DNA from: Triatoma infestans
Lineage: Eukaryota > Arthropoda > Insecta > Hemiptera > Reduviidae
Assembly (NCBI GenBank): GCA_011037195.1
Contig: JAAEAF010000183.1
Coordinates: 62,001-126,000, forward strand
DNA: 64,000 nt
Reading direction: 5' to 3'
Below the pieces are notes generated by a model, which was not told the origin of the DNA, did not search any database, and was given only the letters and a program-made list of their open reading frames with translations. Below are positions 48,704 through 58,336 of this stretch, piece by piece; the first letter of the stretch is position 1; the number at the start of each line of letters is the position of its first letter. Made by a program: the position numbers and the translations under genes.

Positions 48704-48930
48704 CATTATAAGGAGATGTTTATATAGCGATTGCAGAGGAGTTTTAAAAGGAAAAAAGAATATCTTTATTGCTCTACGTTTTGATACCATTGGTTTGCTC
48801 TTACCCTAAGGAGCGCCTGAAGAAGGGCACCGCCAATGGTACCCGAAACGTAGAGCAATAAAGAATTCTTTTTTTTTTTAAAAATGGAAAAACTCCTCTG
48901 GCTATTGCCGTATAACATCTCGTTATAATT
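48704..48930. mobile_element. Foldback element, family C
   Basis: Outer arms (ATTATAAGGAGATGTTTATA and its degenerate mate ending about 48930), then GAGGAGTTTT/AAACTCCTC, then CTTTATTGCTCTACG/CGTAGAGCAATAAAG inner arms around a hammerhead-like core at 48813-48856. Outer ends match the short element at 6032-6105. Confidence 0.7.
48813..48856 (+). ncRNA. Hammerhead-like ribozyme motif, family C
   Basis: GCGC (48813-48816) against GAGC (48853-48856) pairs at three of four positions (stem I). CUGAAGA 48817-48823, one extra A, GGGCACC (48825-48831) against GGUACCC (48838-48844) with one mismatch (stem II). GAAA 48845-48848, ACGU as minimal stem III, A 48852 as the cleavage nucleotide. The core fits the consensus. 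The CTGAAGA...GAAACGTA order resembles hammerheads described in Penelope-like elements. Confidence 0.5.
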
Positions 48931-49135
48931 TTAGACCTGAACCTCCTTCAACGACACTAGCCACATATGCAGACAACACCATGCTAGCTTCTTCCTACAC
49001 ACACTTAAACAGTAGTATCTCTGACTAAAAGATGTTATTGTTTTTATACAATATCAAACTGGTTCCAGCGATGGAAACTAAAGTTAAACGTTTCCAAAAC
49101 TGAGGCAAAACTCTTCACCAATCTTCATAATGTTG
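48931..49135 (+). pseudogene. Second jockey-like RT fragment
   Basis: From CCTGAACCTCCTTCAACGAC on, this repeats 47456-47640 with substitutions and a small rearrangement. It includes the RT motif C segment, here T-Y-A-D-N-T (second catalytic Asp of Y-A-D-D changed to Asn). It begins immediately after the foldback element ends. Confidence 0.75.
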
Positions 49136-49289
49136 AAAACCATCATAATGAAAATTGGATTTAAAAAAAAAAAACTTATATCGAATGTTTTGATCGATTA
49201 ATTTTTGTGATTAATTATATGATTTCATATTATCTTCAACTTTACAAATTTCTTGGTCAACCCACAGTCCAAGTAATCTTCTATTTGTG

Positions 49290-49690
49290 ACATTTTCTAG
49301 AGATGAACCAGTCTTGTGCAGTAATCACAATTAGTTTCACCTGATTTTGGTGAGTATCTTACCTTTGATTGGCTTTGTTTTGAATGTTAAAGAGTTCTTC
49401 TCGCTTGTGATGGTTCATTAGCCGAGTATTTAGCTTTAAAACTTTGAATTTCTCTCTTCACTGATTCCTGTTATTCGTTCTTCGGTACAATAAGAGAAAG
49501 GTTCTTGCTTTTAAACATAACTGATCGTCCTAAGCTAGTTGTAGATCTTTCTCTGGCAGTTTTTTCGTCCATAGCTCTTTCATTTCTCCATATCTATCTT
49601 GAAGTAACTCTGTATCTTGGAAAACTGCAATTTTAGCCATTAGAAATGGGGAATATTGTTTTGTAATTTCTGATCAATCAGATATCAGGT
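49290..49690 (-). pseudogene. Possible retroelement gag relic
   Basis: The - strand gives D-E-K-T-A-R-E-R-S-T-T-S-L-G and, lower down, C-D-Y-C-T-R-L-V-H followed by stops. C-x2-C-x4-H fits the start of a CCHC knuckle in copia-type gag. The final cysteine is not in frame. Weak. Confidence 0.25.
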
Positions 49691-49699
49691 ATGCGATTA

Positions 49700-50725
49700 A
49701 AATAATTTACCTCTACTGTTTTGTTTTGAAAATTAGGCAAAAACAAGGGGTAGATATCTTCGCCCGATCATCCTATGCTTCGAAAAACTTCTTTTTTTCT
49801 TTATCTAACTGCTAGGAAGTATGCGATAGCACCAAATTCTTGAACTTTAGTGATTCACCGGATCATTATTTATTAATATTTGACTGTACGGAGGGATTAA
49901 GACCTATACTATACAAAGCCCGCTAGGCTCCCATATAGCTGTTCCAAAAAAAAAAAAAAAAAAAAACAACCGGTCTATAACAAAAATCCATACCTGGGTC
50001 TAATCTATCTGAAATTTACCGCTGTGCGAACAAATCGGATCATACCTTAAAGGGAAATAATCTACTAAACTCTTCCACAGACATCCTGTTCCGATCAAAG
50101 AGGTAGTGAACTTAGAAGGTATGTTTCCCTCACAAGACCTGTTTTTTCAAAATTTAGATTCTCCCACTGATAGAAAATTGAAGAAAACTGTAAAAATTAT
50201 AAATTTGAAGAAAATGTATTAATTAGAGGCAGAGAATGTTGTGTGAATGTTTCATACCAGATTTTCTTTTGAGATATTCTGTTCACACACTAACGTATAT
50301 GCTACACAGAAACCATCCACTAAAATTTCTCTCCCATCCTATTCCGATGGTCTTGAAAAACTGTGTTTGCGGTGAGAAATCAATTTAATATATCGGATAC
50401 ACGATCGGAACAAATAAAATAATTTTCCTATGCTTTTTTTTAAATTAACAAACAATAAAACATTGAGAAATATCACGTTTATAATGCAGCGCTACAGTCG
50501 TTTCTCACCATATCATCAAATTCTTGCTGAGATATAAATGTTTATGCTTTTTGAAAAATTTGTTTAGTTGCCTTTCAAAACTGGATGATCCAAGTTATTT
50601 ATTCTCATAATCTTCATAAAATATTATTAATTAATCGTTCAACAATTTTATAATATTGAAATTATTTAATTTGTATAACAAAAATCACATGTGACCATTA
50701 TATTATTTTATAAAAAAAAACACAT
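49700..50725. other. 5' flank of Mic10, no motif resolved
   Basis: About 1 kb upstream of the coding start. A remnant of the CTTACTCC repeat end (GTGTGAATGTTTCATACCAG) lies at 50240-50261. I cannot place a transcription start or a 5' untranslated exon. Confidence 0.4.
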
Positions 50726-50896
50726 ATGATTCACATTAAGAATGGTGAATTTAACCATGTTTGGTTGACAAGAAAAAAATTATTGTTTTCAAAAACAAGT
50801 TACAAGGCTTACAATACATCTCGGTACATCATCATCACGTTAACACTATTATGCAAAAAGGCGCTGAATATCATGAACGATGGGAACAATGTTTAA
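50726..50896 (+). other. Upstream overlapping ORF of Mic10
   Basis: ATG at 50726 opens a 56-codon frame, +1 relative to the Mic10 frame, that overlaps its start and stops at 50894-50896. If the mRNA begins upstream of 50726, ribosomes would meet this ATG first. A second short one (ATGTTTGGTTGA) lies at 50758-50769. Probably noncoding; possible translational control is an inference. Confidence 0.3.
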
Positions 50897-50917
50897 TACA
50901 GGGAATAAAGAGCCTAG
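50851..50917 (+). CDS. Mic10: MICOS complex subunit Mic10, exon 1
   Basis: First coding exon of an 84-residue protein encoded by three exons (50851-50917, 52309-52356, 58337-58476; 255 nt with stop). Mic10 is a small inner-mitochondrial-membrane protein that oligomerises to bend the membrane at crista junctions within the MICOS complex. This exon gives residues 1-22 and the first base of codon 23: M-Q-K-G-A-E-Y-H-E-R-W-E-Q-C-L. The W-x-x-C-L pattern before the first membrane segment matches the K-W-D-R-C-L region of animal Mic10. Start chosen: ATG at 50851 has A at -3 and gives the family's usual short N-terminus. The frame is open further 5' but has no other in-frame ATG. The exon ends in phase 1 at a strong donor (G/GTAAGTTAAG). 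Confidence 0.88.
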
Positions 50918-51404
50918 GTAAGTTAAGTTATATATATAAAATATGGAGATAAGTTTTTTTTATAAGTAGACATTTTTTAGTTCGAAATTGATAAATAGTT
51001 AATATTTTTTTTTCTCTTTGTTGGGAGTGAAAGTTGAAGAATGAAGCAAAAAATGTCTAGTGACTGGAAAAACTTTAAACATGGTTTTTATGGTTATTTA
51101 ACTCATAAAAACTACAGTTTTAGAACTTAATTTTGTTCGATTATTTTTTCAAATAACAAATATATTATCAGGTATAATTCAGCCACCAAAATTTTGTCCG
51201 TTCCTTTGTTCTTTAAGAACAGAAAAAAGAAAGACAGAAATAGACTAAAAGCGCTGCCTTATTTTCACACATATGTATATATGTATCTGTGAACAAAAAT
51301 TGCAGTAATATCATCGGAATTTGATGTTCCCGTTTAATATACCAACATCCACAGATTTTAGGTTTCGGGCAAAATACATCTACATGAAATTCCATCCTAT
51401 CAGC

Positions 51405-51616
51405 AGTGTATAGCATAGTGGTAGCACGCTGTAGTACCAAGCCCAGCAGTGCTCCCCTTAAATTTTCTCTTCCTTAGGGAATCTCTACAGCTTACTGTCC
51501 GATAATGGACAGTATTGTCTGTATTGAGGACGGCAGAATACTGTGAAGGCTCCAGAAAGAACAATAGATTTTTCAGTTCGTACTGCACTCACTATTCTCT
51601 AAAAAAAAAAAAAATA
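51405..51616 (+). mobile_element. tRNA-derived SINE, decayed copy in intron 1
   Basis: The body landmarks (CTCTACAGCTTACTGTCCG, ATGGACAGTATTGTCTG, GAAGGCTCCAG) and an A tail at 51600-51614 are present. The tRNA-like head is damaged and the B box unrecognisable. It lies in the same orientation as Mic10 within intron 1 (50918-52308). Confidence 0.7.
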
Positions 51617-52308
51617 ATAAAATAAGAACCCTATAATCATCTAGTTCCAAAAATGATCACTAGGTTTCAGTGAATGTTAGTATAAGCAATCTAGCTATTA
51701 GTAATACTTCTAAAAACCACTAGCAGATCACAGCACCTATAGTCACTGAAGTTATTAGGTTGAGTTTATTTTCTAATCTTGATGTTCAAAAGTGGATTAT
51801 TACAAGAAAAACAAAAATGAAGAAGTTACCGGAAAACCATATATTTCTGTTATTATCACGACTAGAGTAATTAGTAGTATGCGAGCCCTAATCCGAAAAC
51901 ACCTTCTCTTTTTTTTAAGTTTCAGTCAAGCCCCCTCGCGCCCAAAATTGGCTTTTTTCCCGGTGAATAACTCAATTTCGTAAATTTAAAACGATCCCAA
52001 TACTTCCTCTCTTACAAGCAGCTGGAGAAAGTAAAGAAGCTGTAAAGTGAAAGGACCTTAGATAGCAATAATAGATATTTATTATATAACTAGAAGTGCC
52101 TTACCCTGGAATCCTATATAAGCGGAATTTATATTTTCAAAATGTTATTCCTTTATGTTTTAATAGCAGTTTTATACGAGACACTGCTTACGTTGGCATC
52201 TCTTTATTTTCCTCAGTGTTTCTATAGGCAATAAAGATATTTTTACAGATTTTTACATAATAATTTAAATGTCCAAGTATTTTTTTATTTTATTTTTGGC
52301 CTTTACAG

Positions 52309-52356
52309 GTGTTGGTGTTGCAATTGGTATATTAGCATCAACTCTCATATTTAAAC
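52309..52356 (+). CDS. Mic10: MICOS complex subunit Mic10, exon 2
   Basis: A 48-nt exon between acceptor CTTTACAG and donor GTAAGTCTC, entered in phase 1 and left in phase 1. It encodes the first transmembrane segment, residues 23-39: G-V-G-V-A-I-G-I-L-A-S-T-L-I-F-K and the first base of R39. The glycines at 23, 25 and 29 form the G-x-G-x-x-x-G zipper used for oligomerisation in this family. It is too short to stand out as an open frame. The join is supported by perfect phase agreement on both sides and by continuous similarity to Mic10 across both junctions. Confidence 0.9.
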
Positions 52357-53265
52357 GTAAGTCTCAATTTTAATTAATTTTTATTTATAATGGAACCCGG
52401 TTAGTTTATGTTATTCGGGTGATTAACTAGATTTATTAATTACAGATTTATCATTTTCTTCATAAACTAAAATTTCTCAATGGGGTTTCTACGTTTTAAC
52501 TCATTGTTTAAGAGCAAAAGAAATATCTAGGTTTCTTCTCAGATATCGTTAGAGAAAAAGCTTACAGAAAGATATTTTTAAGTATTTCTGTAAGGCCGGC
52601 CTTCTTTGCCCGACTTGCCAAATCTTACTCAGCCTTCCTTTAAGTCTGTTCGCACCAATTTGCAGCAACCCTCTTCAGTTTGGTTGCTGCTATTCTTGGC
52701 AAATGTCCAGTTATTTAGATAGATCTTTTCCATAATTTTTACTGTTTACCTAACTCCATGTAGACCTAGCGTCTGGACTGGAATTATCATCTTTATTGTT
52801 AGGAGTTTTCTTCCGTGCATACTTAATGAAGCCAGGAATACTATATAGTAGGGGGGATCTACTTTAGATGGATTCAGTTAGTTGTTGTTATGTATTTCCT
52901 TTTGGTATTCCTTGGAGGTCCCTCTTTTTTCACCAGTATTATTCCTCATCTCTCATCTGAATTTTTTTGTTCACACATAGTCAACAGCCTATCAAACATG
53001 TTCATTCCATCTTTTATCCAGATCATTCTCAAGGTGCTTCCGTAAACAATCGAATTGTATACCAAACATAGGTGTTAAAAATGTTAAGTGCAGCTTTTAG
53101 GTTCTGTAGTTGGAAAGGCTTCATTCTTGTATTTGGATTTGGCAATTGCTTTGTCTTACAATATGGTCTGAACTGGTGTTTTCTCCTTTATCCGTCTCGT
53201 TTTGCGGAAATTCCTTGATGAACATTCTACATGGACACATGAAACTATTACTACTACTACACTGG
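52357..53265. other. Mic10 intron 2, proximal part, no element resolved
   Basis: Intron sequence. A stretch at 52895-52960 weakly resembles an RT motif B but I do not call it. Confidence 0.4.
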
Positions 53266-53267
53266 CA

Positions 53268-54560
53268 CTACAGTCCAAAATAGACCAGGGCCTCATCAAC
53301 AACTTTCTTCCACTCGTCTCTGTCAGTTGCCACTCTTCTCCATCTTCTTACACCCAATTCCGCGAGGTCTTCCTGGACATCGTCGGTCCACCTCTTACGA
53401 GGCCTACTTTTCTTTCTTGCTCCTCCTGGATTCCCATATAAAAGTCTTTTCGGAAGCCGCTCTTCCTCCATCCTCTCAACGTGCCCCAACCACCTCAAAC
53501 GAGCCTGTTTTACACTGGCCACTATATTCTCATTTTCGTATATCTGGTACAATTCTACATTCTTTCTAGCGCGCCACTGTCCATCCACCATCTTGGCTCC
53601 AAACAGCTTCCTCAGTACCTTGCGCTCCCAAACCCCTAGTACATTCTCCGAAGACTTGGTCAAGACCTAGGTCTCAACGCGTATGGGACAAAAGGCTTTA
53701 TGATTATCTTATACAGCACTATTTTGGCATCCCGTGATAACATCTTAAAGCGGAGCGCTTTAGACAGTGCAAATAAACATCTGTTGCCCGCCGCAATCCT
53801 AGATTTTATTTCATCTTCAATTTCATTTTTGTGTGTCACGACTGCTCCCAAATATTTAAATGCGTCAGTTCCCGGAAAGATGTACCCCAACATTTGTACA
53901 TTTGCTGGATTTGTTGCTTGGTTCCTCGTAGTTTACATGTACTTTGTCTTTTTTTCATCCATCGCTGAGCGCTCAAATTCTTGGAGCATACCAGCTAACG
54001 ATTCTATTGTACGTCCTGTGAGCAAACGCATCATGCGCATACGCAAGATGCTGGGTCATTCTATTGAAGATATGTCCTCCGGGGTTGGTTCTAATACCTC
54101 TTAAGGCGCACTCCAAGGCCAGGTCGAATAATATGGGAGATATTGGATCGCCCTGCCTGAGGCCGCGGTAACTCTAAATTGATCTGACAGGGAATTCTGA
54201 ATCTTCACCTTACAGTTGGTATCGTTCAGGCTAATCTTTACCAATCTTATTAGCTTTTCGGGTATTCCCAAGCTTCTCATAGCTGTTAGCATTTCCTTCC
54301 ATGTCAAACGAATCATAGGCTTGCTGAAAATCTATAAACAAGTAGTGTAGGTCCACATTGTGCTCGTAAGTGTTTTCCAGCATTTGCCTGACAGAGAAGA
54401 TATGGTCAACTGTTGATCGGTTCTTCCTAAATCCACACTGGTAGTCACCAATTACTCTCTCTGCCCACTTTGACAGCCTATTACTTATTGCTTACAGCAA
54501 TGCAATTCCTCTATAATTTTCGCAGTTAAGTTTATCACCCTTCTTATATATGGGACATAA
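53268..54560 (-). pseudogene. LINE reverse transcriptase and C-terminus in intron 2
   Basis: On the - strand from 54560 downward: K-K-G-D-K-L-N-C-E-N-Y-R-G-I, then Y-Q-C-G-F-R-K-N-R-S-T-V-D-H-I-F, then Y-L-F-I-D-F-Q-Q-A-Y-D-S-F (motif A with the catalytic Asp). Then K-I-Q-N-S-L-S-D-Q-F-R-V-T (entering motif B), L-A-Y-A-H-D (motif C, ancestral Y-A-D-D broken), and F-K-Y-L-G-A-V-V-T. The tail R-L-R-W-L-G-H-V-E-R-M-E-E-E-R-L-P follows, then a long open frame to W-K-K-V-V-D-E-A (53663-53268). No endonuclease. This ORF2 type is common in arthropods; I leave the clade (RTE/Proto2-like) open. It lies antisense to Mic10. Confidence 0.85.
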
Positions 54561-54564
54561 AGAC

Positions 54565-55240
54565 ACATGAAACACTCTTTCTTTCATAAATATATAAACA
54601 CATATTATTTATATTACACATATCACATTACATAATATGCTTGAGTTTTCATATTCCATTTCTTAAAATGCAGATAACTAAACATTTGGTAAGAATTATA
54701 TGATAGAAAGTTTGTTCAATTATTTATGGACACTGAAACACTATTTCTTTATATTACGAATGGTTTAGCCATTACTTGACCTTTCATATTTCATTTCTCG
54801 CAATGGCACTCTGGATAACTTCCTTTCTTTCTTCATACTCGGTCAAAGACTTTTGAAGTGGTCTATAGAGAATACATTTTTTGCTTCTCCATTCTATAAT
54901 AGATTTTTATTAAACTTGCATCATCCGCATATATTAGATCTATACTCTCTAGTATATCTCTTCTAAGTTGCTTTCTTCTATCCCTCTAAGGTGCTTTTCA
55001 AGGATTTTGATTTTTACTTTGCTTGGTACACTGGAATATTCCCAGTTATTCCTCTTTTTGAATTTTATAACAACTAACCAACTCTCTGGAAGTTTTCTTA
55101 TTTTTTAAACTAGGATGAGAAGTAGGTAGCAGTTGTTCACCCTTGCTTTTCAGATGTGATATGATACATTTCCACTTCTTTCCAAACTTAAGATTGAATA
55201 GTGCCACTAACTTCTTTCTTCCTGATGAAGTGTAGCGTTC
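54565..55240. other. Mic10 intron 2, no element resolved
   Basis: AT-rich intron DNA. The 70-residue - frame at 55046-55258 is a shadow of, or abuts, the next LINE. Confidence 0.4.
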
Positions 55241-55244
55241 CTGT

Positions 55245-55875
55245 GGGTCCCTGGACATGCAGGAATAAATTATAACGAAGTCGCGGACAAAGCAGCGAAG
55301 GAAGCAGCACTACTCCCAAATAAGCAAGAACTCATTCTGCCATCTCATTGGACAAATCACCTGAAGAAAGAGCCAATTGCCCTGTGTAAGAGAGAATGGG
55401 AATTCATGCCAACTGCAAATAAACTGAGAAATATTAAGAACTCCCCAAGGAGATAGATGGCGTCACATCGAGCTGTTCGACGAGAAGAAGTTGTATTGGC
55501 AAGATTGCGCTTAGGCCATACTCTGCTAACACACACAGATACCTGATTCGTAGTGAGCAACCGCCGATATGTAACGTTTGCTTGATACCATTGTCTGTCC
55601 GCCACATTCTAATTGAATGTCCACAATATGCTAGTGCTAGAGAAAAATTGAATATGCCAAACAATCTGAAAGAGACCCTAGATGATGAATGTAGCGTAAA
55701 CAAAACAATACAATTCCTTAGAGACAATTCAGCTATTTAATTTATTCTGAGCATGTATCAGAAATTGCACTTGGAAAGATTGGTCGGATGAAAAGTGTGA
55801 TTAAGTGCATACACCGGCTGAACGCAAGGTTAAAAGACCTTAGTTGTTGTGCCCATTCAACAAAACAAAACACAC
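55245..55875 (+). pseudogene. I-like LINE 3' relic: RNase H, knuckle, 3' UTR
   Basis: On the + strand: F-L-W-V-P-G-H-A-G-I-N-Y-N-E-V-A-D-K-A-A-K-E-A (RNase H motif with catalytic H and D), then R-R-E-E-V-V-L-A-R-L-R-L-G-H-T. Then P-P-I-C-N-V-C-L-I-P-L-S-V-R-H-I-L-I-E-C-P (C-x2-C-x8-H-x4-C) with frame changes between. A 3' UTR ends AAAAGACCTTAGTTGTTGTG then CCC and A-rich sequence, the same terminal signature as 13890-14615. It is 5' truncated, in the same orientation as Mic10. Confidence 0.8.
55638..55747 (+). repeat. 110-bp direct repeat, first copy
   Basis: The segment TAGAGAAAAATTGAATATGC to ...CTATTTAATTTATTC is identical to 56538-56647, offset exactly 900 bp. Here it lies inside the LINE ORF end. 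Confidence 0.85.
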
Positions 55876-56537
55876 ACCTGATGAAGTCAACTTTATTTAA
55901 CTAGCTTATTTTTCTCTTATTATTTCCAGAGATTCTTCTGTTTGAACATCTTTTCAATTTCATCACCTCAAATGTATACCACTAGTGTATACTTTGAAAA
56001 TGAAATAGCTTTACAATTTATTGTTTACAAAATGGGAGGCTCCGAGAAAAGAAACCATAAGAAGCCATGAGTAATAAATGTTGAATATATGGATAGGCAT
56101 GCAATGTATATAAGTATATTTTCGGTCCTTGTATATATTAGAAATATTACGAAATAATTGGACAGTGTAAATGTTTTCAGCATTGTGTGTATACTATATA
56201 ATGTTTTGGAAAAACATCATATATATTTAGTTAGTTCGATAACTTTGTTATAGAAATTCAAACCAATGCGTCATTCCACCACCTACTGGTTGAAACAATT
56301 CCCTGAGGGTTGGTTGTAGCTGTTTGTTTACATTTCATTGTGTTTACCAAACCTTCAATTTCTAGTTGAATTATTCATGTACCTAGTTATTAAATTGAAT
56401 ACAGTAATACAAAAAAAAAATTAAATTAATTAGTTTTTAATTAGATATCGAATTATAAATTATATTAGTTTTATTGCGTTTATTCTCTTAAATACTATTA
56501 GATTATGGGCGAGTCAATTATATATATAGTGAATATA

Positions 56538-56647
56538 TAGAGAAAAATTGAATATGCCAAACAATCTGAAAGAGACCCTAGATGATGAATGTAGCGTAAA
56601 CAAAACAATACAATTCCTTAGAGACAATTCAGCTATTTAATTTATTC
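56538..56647 (+). repeat. 110-bp direct repeat, second copy
   Basis: Identical copy of 55638-55747 outside any LINE context, flanked by AT-rich DNA and followed within 20 bp by a palindrome. Either a very recent short duplication or an assembly artefact. Confidence 0.85.
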
Positions 56648-56663
56648 AATATATACGGTCGAG

Positions 56664-56747
56664 CCGAATAATAGTGAATATGGCCCGAGTCTGTGATATA
56701 TATATATATATATATATCACAGACTCGGGCCATTCACTATTATTCGG
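56664..56747. repeat. TA-centred palindrome
   Basis: Arms CCGAATAATAGTGAA..GGCCCGAGTCTGTGATA and the reverse complement surround a (TA)n core of about 20 bp; one arm has 3 extra bases. It would extrude as a cruciform. It may be a small foldback MITE whose centre expanded as a microsatellite. Confidence 0.75.
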
Positions 56748-56749
56748 TG

Positions 56750-57165
56750 AAGTAGAACATTATACACTAAAATTCTGGTGTGAATCATTCACACTACCTT
56801 CTCCTGTTAGTACAATTATATATATATAATGATAAATTCTCTTATCATTCTAACTCAAATTTTACATACATATGTTGCGTCGCCTTGCAAGGTTTGTTTG
56901 TCAGTAATACTACAACTTCTACGCACGCCCGGTCTGATACGCCCTGGTCGTCCGGCCAGATATCTTGTTTAATTCTCTCCCGTCAATTTTTTGACGTGTT
57001 AGGGTGATTTTCGCGCTTCTCTAAGTTTTTGTAATGATTACTATCAACAATAACCACCCAGGAACTAGCTGTTATGCGCAGAGATTATATAAGGGGGCCT
57101 TTACAGTCCCCCGGTTTCCTGAGTGCAGTACACTCACCAGAACACTACACCATACATCTACACTG
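56750..57165. other. Upstream part of a LINE fragment
   Basis: Increasing GC content toward 57373. It probably belongs to the LINE whose C-terminus is read below, but no domain is recognised. Confidence 0.35.
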
Positions 57166-57169
57166 ACAA

Positions 57170-57390
57170 GCACACTTACAGACCACACTCGAGGGCTACT
57201 TTCCCGAGAGCCCCGAAAGGGGGAGCAGGTCTAGAGGCTCTAAGGAGGCAGCCCTCCGCTGGATACGGGAGCTGTGGGCCGATAACCGGCACTCCTTAAA
57301 AATCGTTATCACGGAAGCTGGAAGCAATGGAGGCCAAGAAGAACTGTGGGCCAATCCTGATGATGACTATTAATAATAATAATAATAATA
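57170..57390 (+). pseudogene. LINE ORF C-terminus and (AAT)n tail
   Basis: An open + frame reads L-E-G-Y-F-P-E-S-P-E-R-G, then A-A-L-R-W-I-R-E-L-W-A-D-N-R-H-S, then E-E-L-W-A-N-P-D-D-D-Y, with stop TAA at 57371-57373. An (AAT)n run begins at the stop. This looks like the last residues of a LINE ORF running straight into a microsatellite-like 3' tail. Clade unknown. Confidence 0.5.
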
Positions 57391-57391
57391 A

Positions 57392-58236
57392 TCTGTATGT
57401 ATAAAAATTCAGCATCCGTATGTTTGTGGCCGCAAAACTCGAAATGTAGTCAATGGATTGACTTGAAATTTTTACACAACGTTTTAACATTTCTGTATAA
57501 GAGTGTTTATATATATTTTTTATTACGAACTTCCCATGGAAACGGGAAATTCTCTGACCGTTTGGCAAAAAATAACCAGACGCAGTCGCGTTGCGATCGT
57601 GGCGCGCTCTTTGCCGAAGATATTTTGCACAGAATACGCCAAGAAACGCCAATCATGGCGCTTAGATTTCACAGAAGAAATATATACAATGAAGCGTCTT
57701 GCAATGTGTGGCAAGTTGTTGGCACTATTGAGAGTAACAACAGTATCGAATAGATCGATCAATGCAATATTCGAGAGAAAATTGTTCAGAGAGTGATTCA
57801 TACACCAGAAATGACTTACTGCTATTCGTCCAAGAAAATACACTGAAACTCCTTGAAGAACAAAAGATAAGTTTTTGATTACCATCATACAACCAATCCG
57901 GTGGATTTACTTTTTGGGACGCTCCAGATGGAACTGGAAAAAAGTTTTTAATTTCTTTAATCCTGGCTAAAATCCGTTCAAATGGCCATATTGCCGTTAG
58001 CACTTGCTTCTTTCAGGTAATGCTGCTACGTTGCTGGAAGGAGGTAGAACAGCGCATTCAGCTCTTGAAAACATTTTTTCTTTCTTTCCTTTCAGTTCAG
58101 AGCAACGCAAAGTAGGGTATTAAATTGAATGATGTGTTTTCTTGCTGAATCTATGTTAACTATAATACTTTCTATTTACTTCGCTAATAATTAAAATCAG
58201 ACTGAGTCACAGCTAAGCGTGGCCGGGTTTAGCTAG
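57392..58236 (+). mobile_element. Helitron, degenerate, in intron 2
   Basis: It starts TCTGTATGTATAAAAATTCA and ends in ...TTTAGCTAG, with A before and T after, as Helitrons insert between A and T and end CTRR. The 3' end has a hairpin (AGCTAA 58211-58216 with TTAGCT 58229-58234). Inside, near 57900-57990, a + frame reads F-T-F-W-D-A-P-D-G-T-G-K-K-F-L-I-S-L, a decayed Walker A of the Helitron helicase (normally D-A-P-G-G-T-G-K-T). Only 845 bp, so non-autonomous and dead. It splits an (AAT)n tract, part left at 57371-57391 and part right at 58237-58290. Confidence 0.85.
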
Positions 58237-58237
58237 T

Positions 58238-58240
58238 AAC

Positions 58241-58275
<35 letters not shown>

Positions 58276-58292
58276 TAATAATAATAATAATT
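58238..58292 (+). repeat. (AAT)n microsatellite
   Basis: Continuation of the (AAT)n tract interrupted by the Helitron. It ends about 45 bp before the Mic10 exon 3 acceptor. Confidence 0.85.
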
Positions 58293-58336
58293 ACTATATT
58301 TTTTCTAGTTGATATTTTATGTAATTTCTTGCATAG

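Noticed and set aside
52895..52960. Reverse transcriptase motif B on the + strand
   Set aside because: Only a weak G-I-P-W-R-S-L-F-F similarity without neighbouring RT motifs.
57296..57888. Several overlapping 97-121 residue frames on both strands as genes
   Set aside because: All lie inside the Helitron or the LINE tail; they are shadows of mobile DNA.
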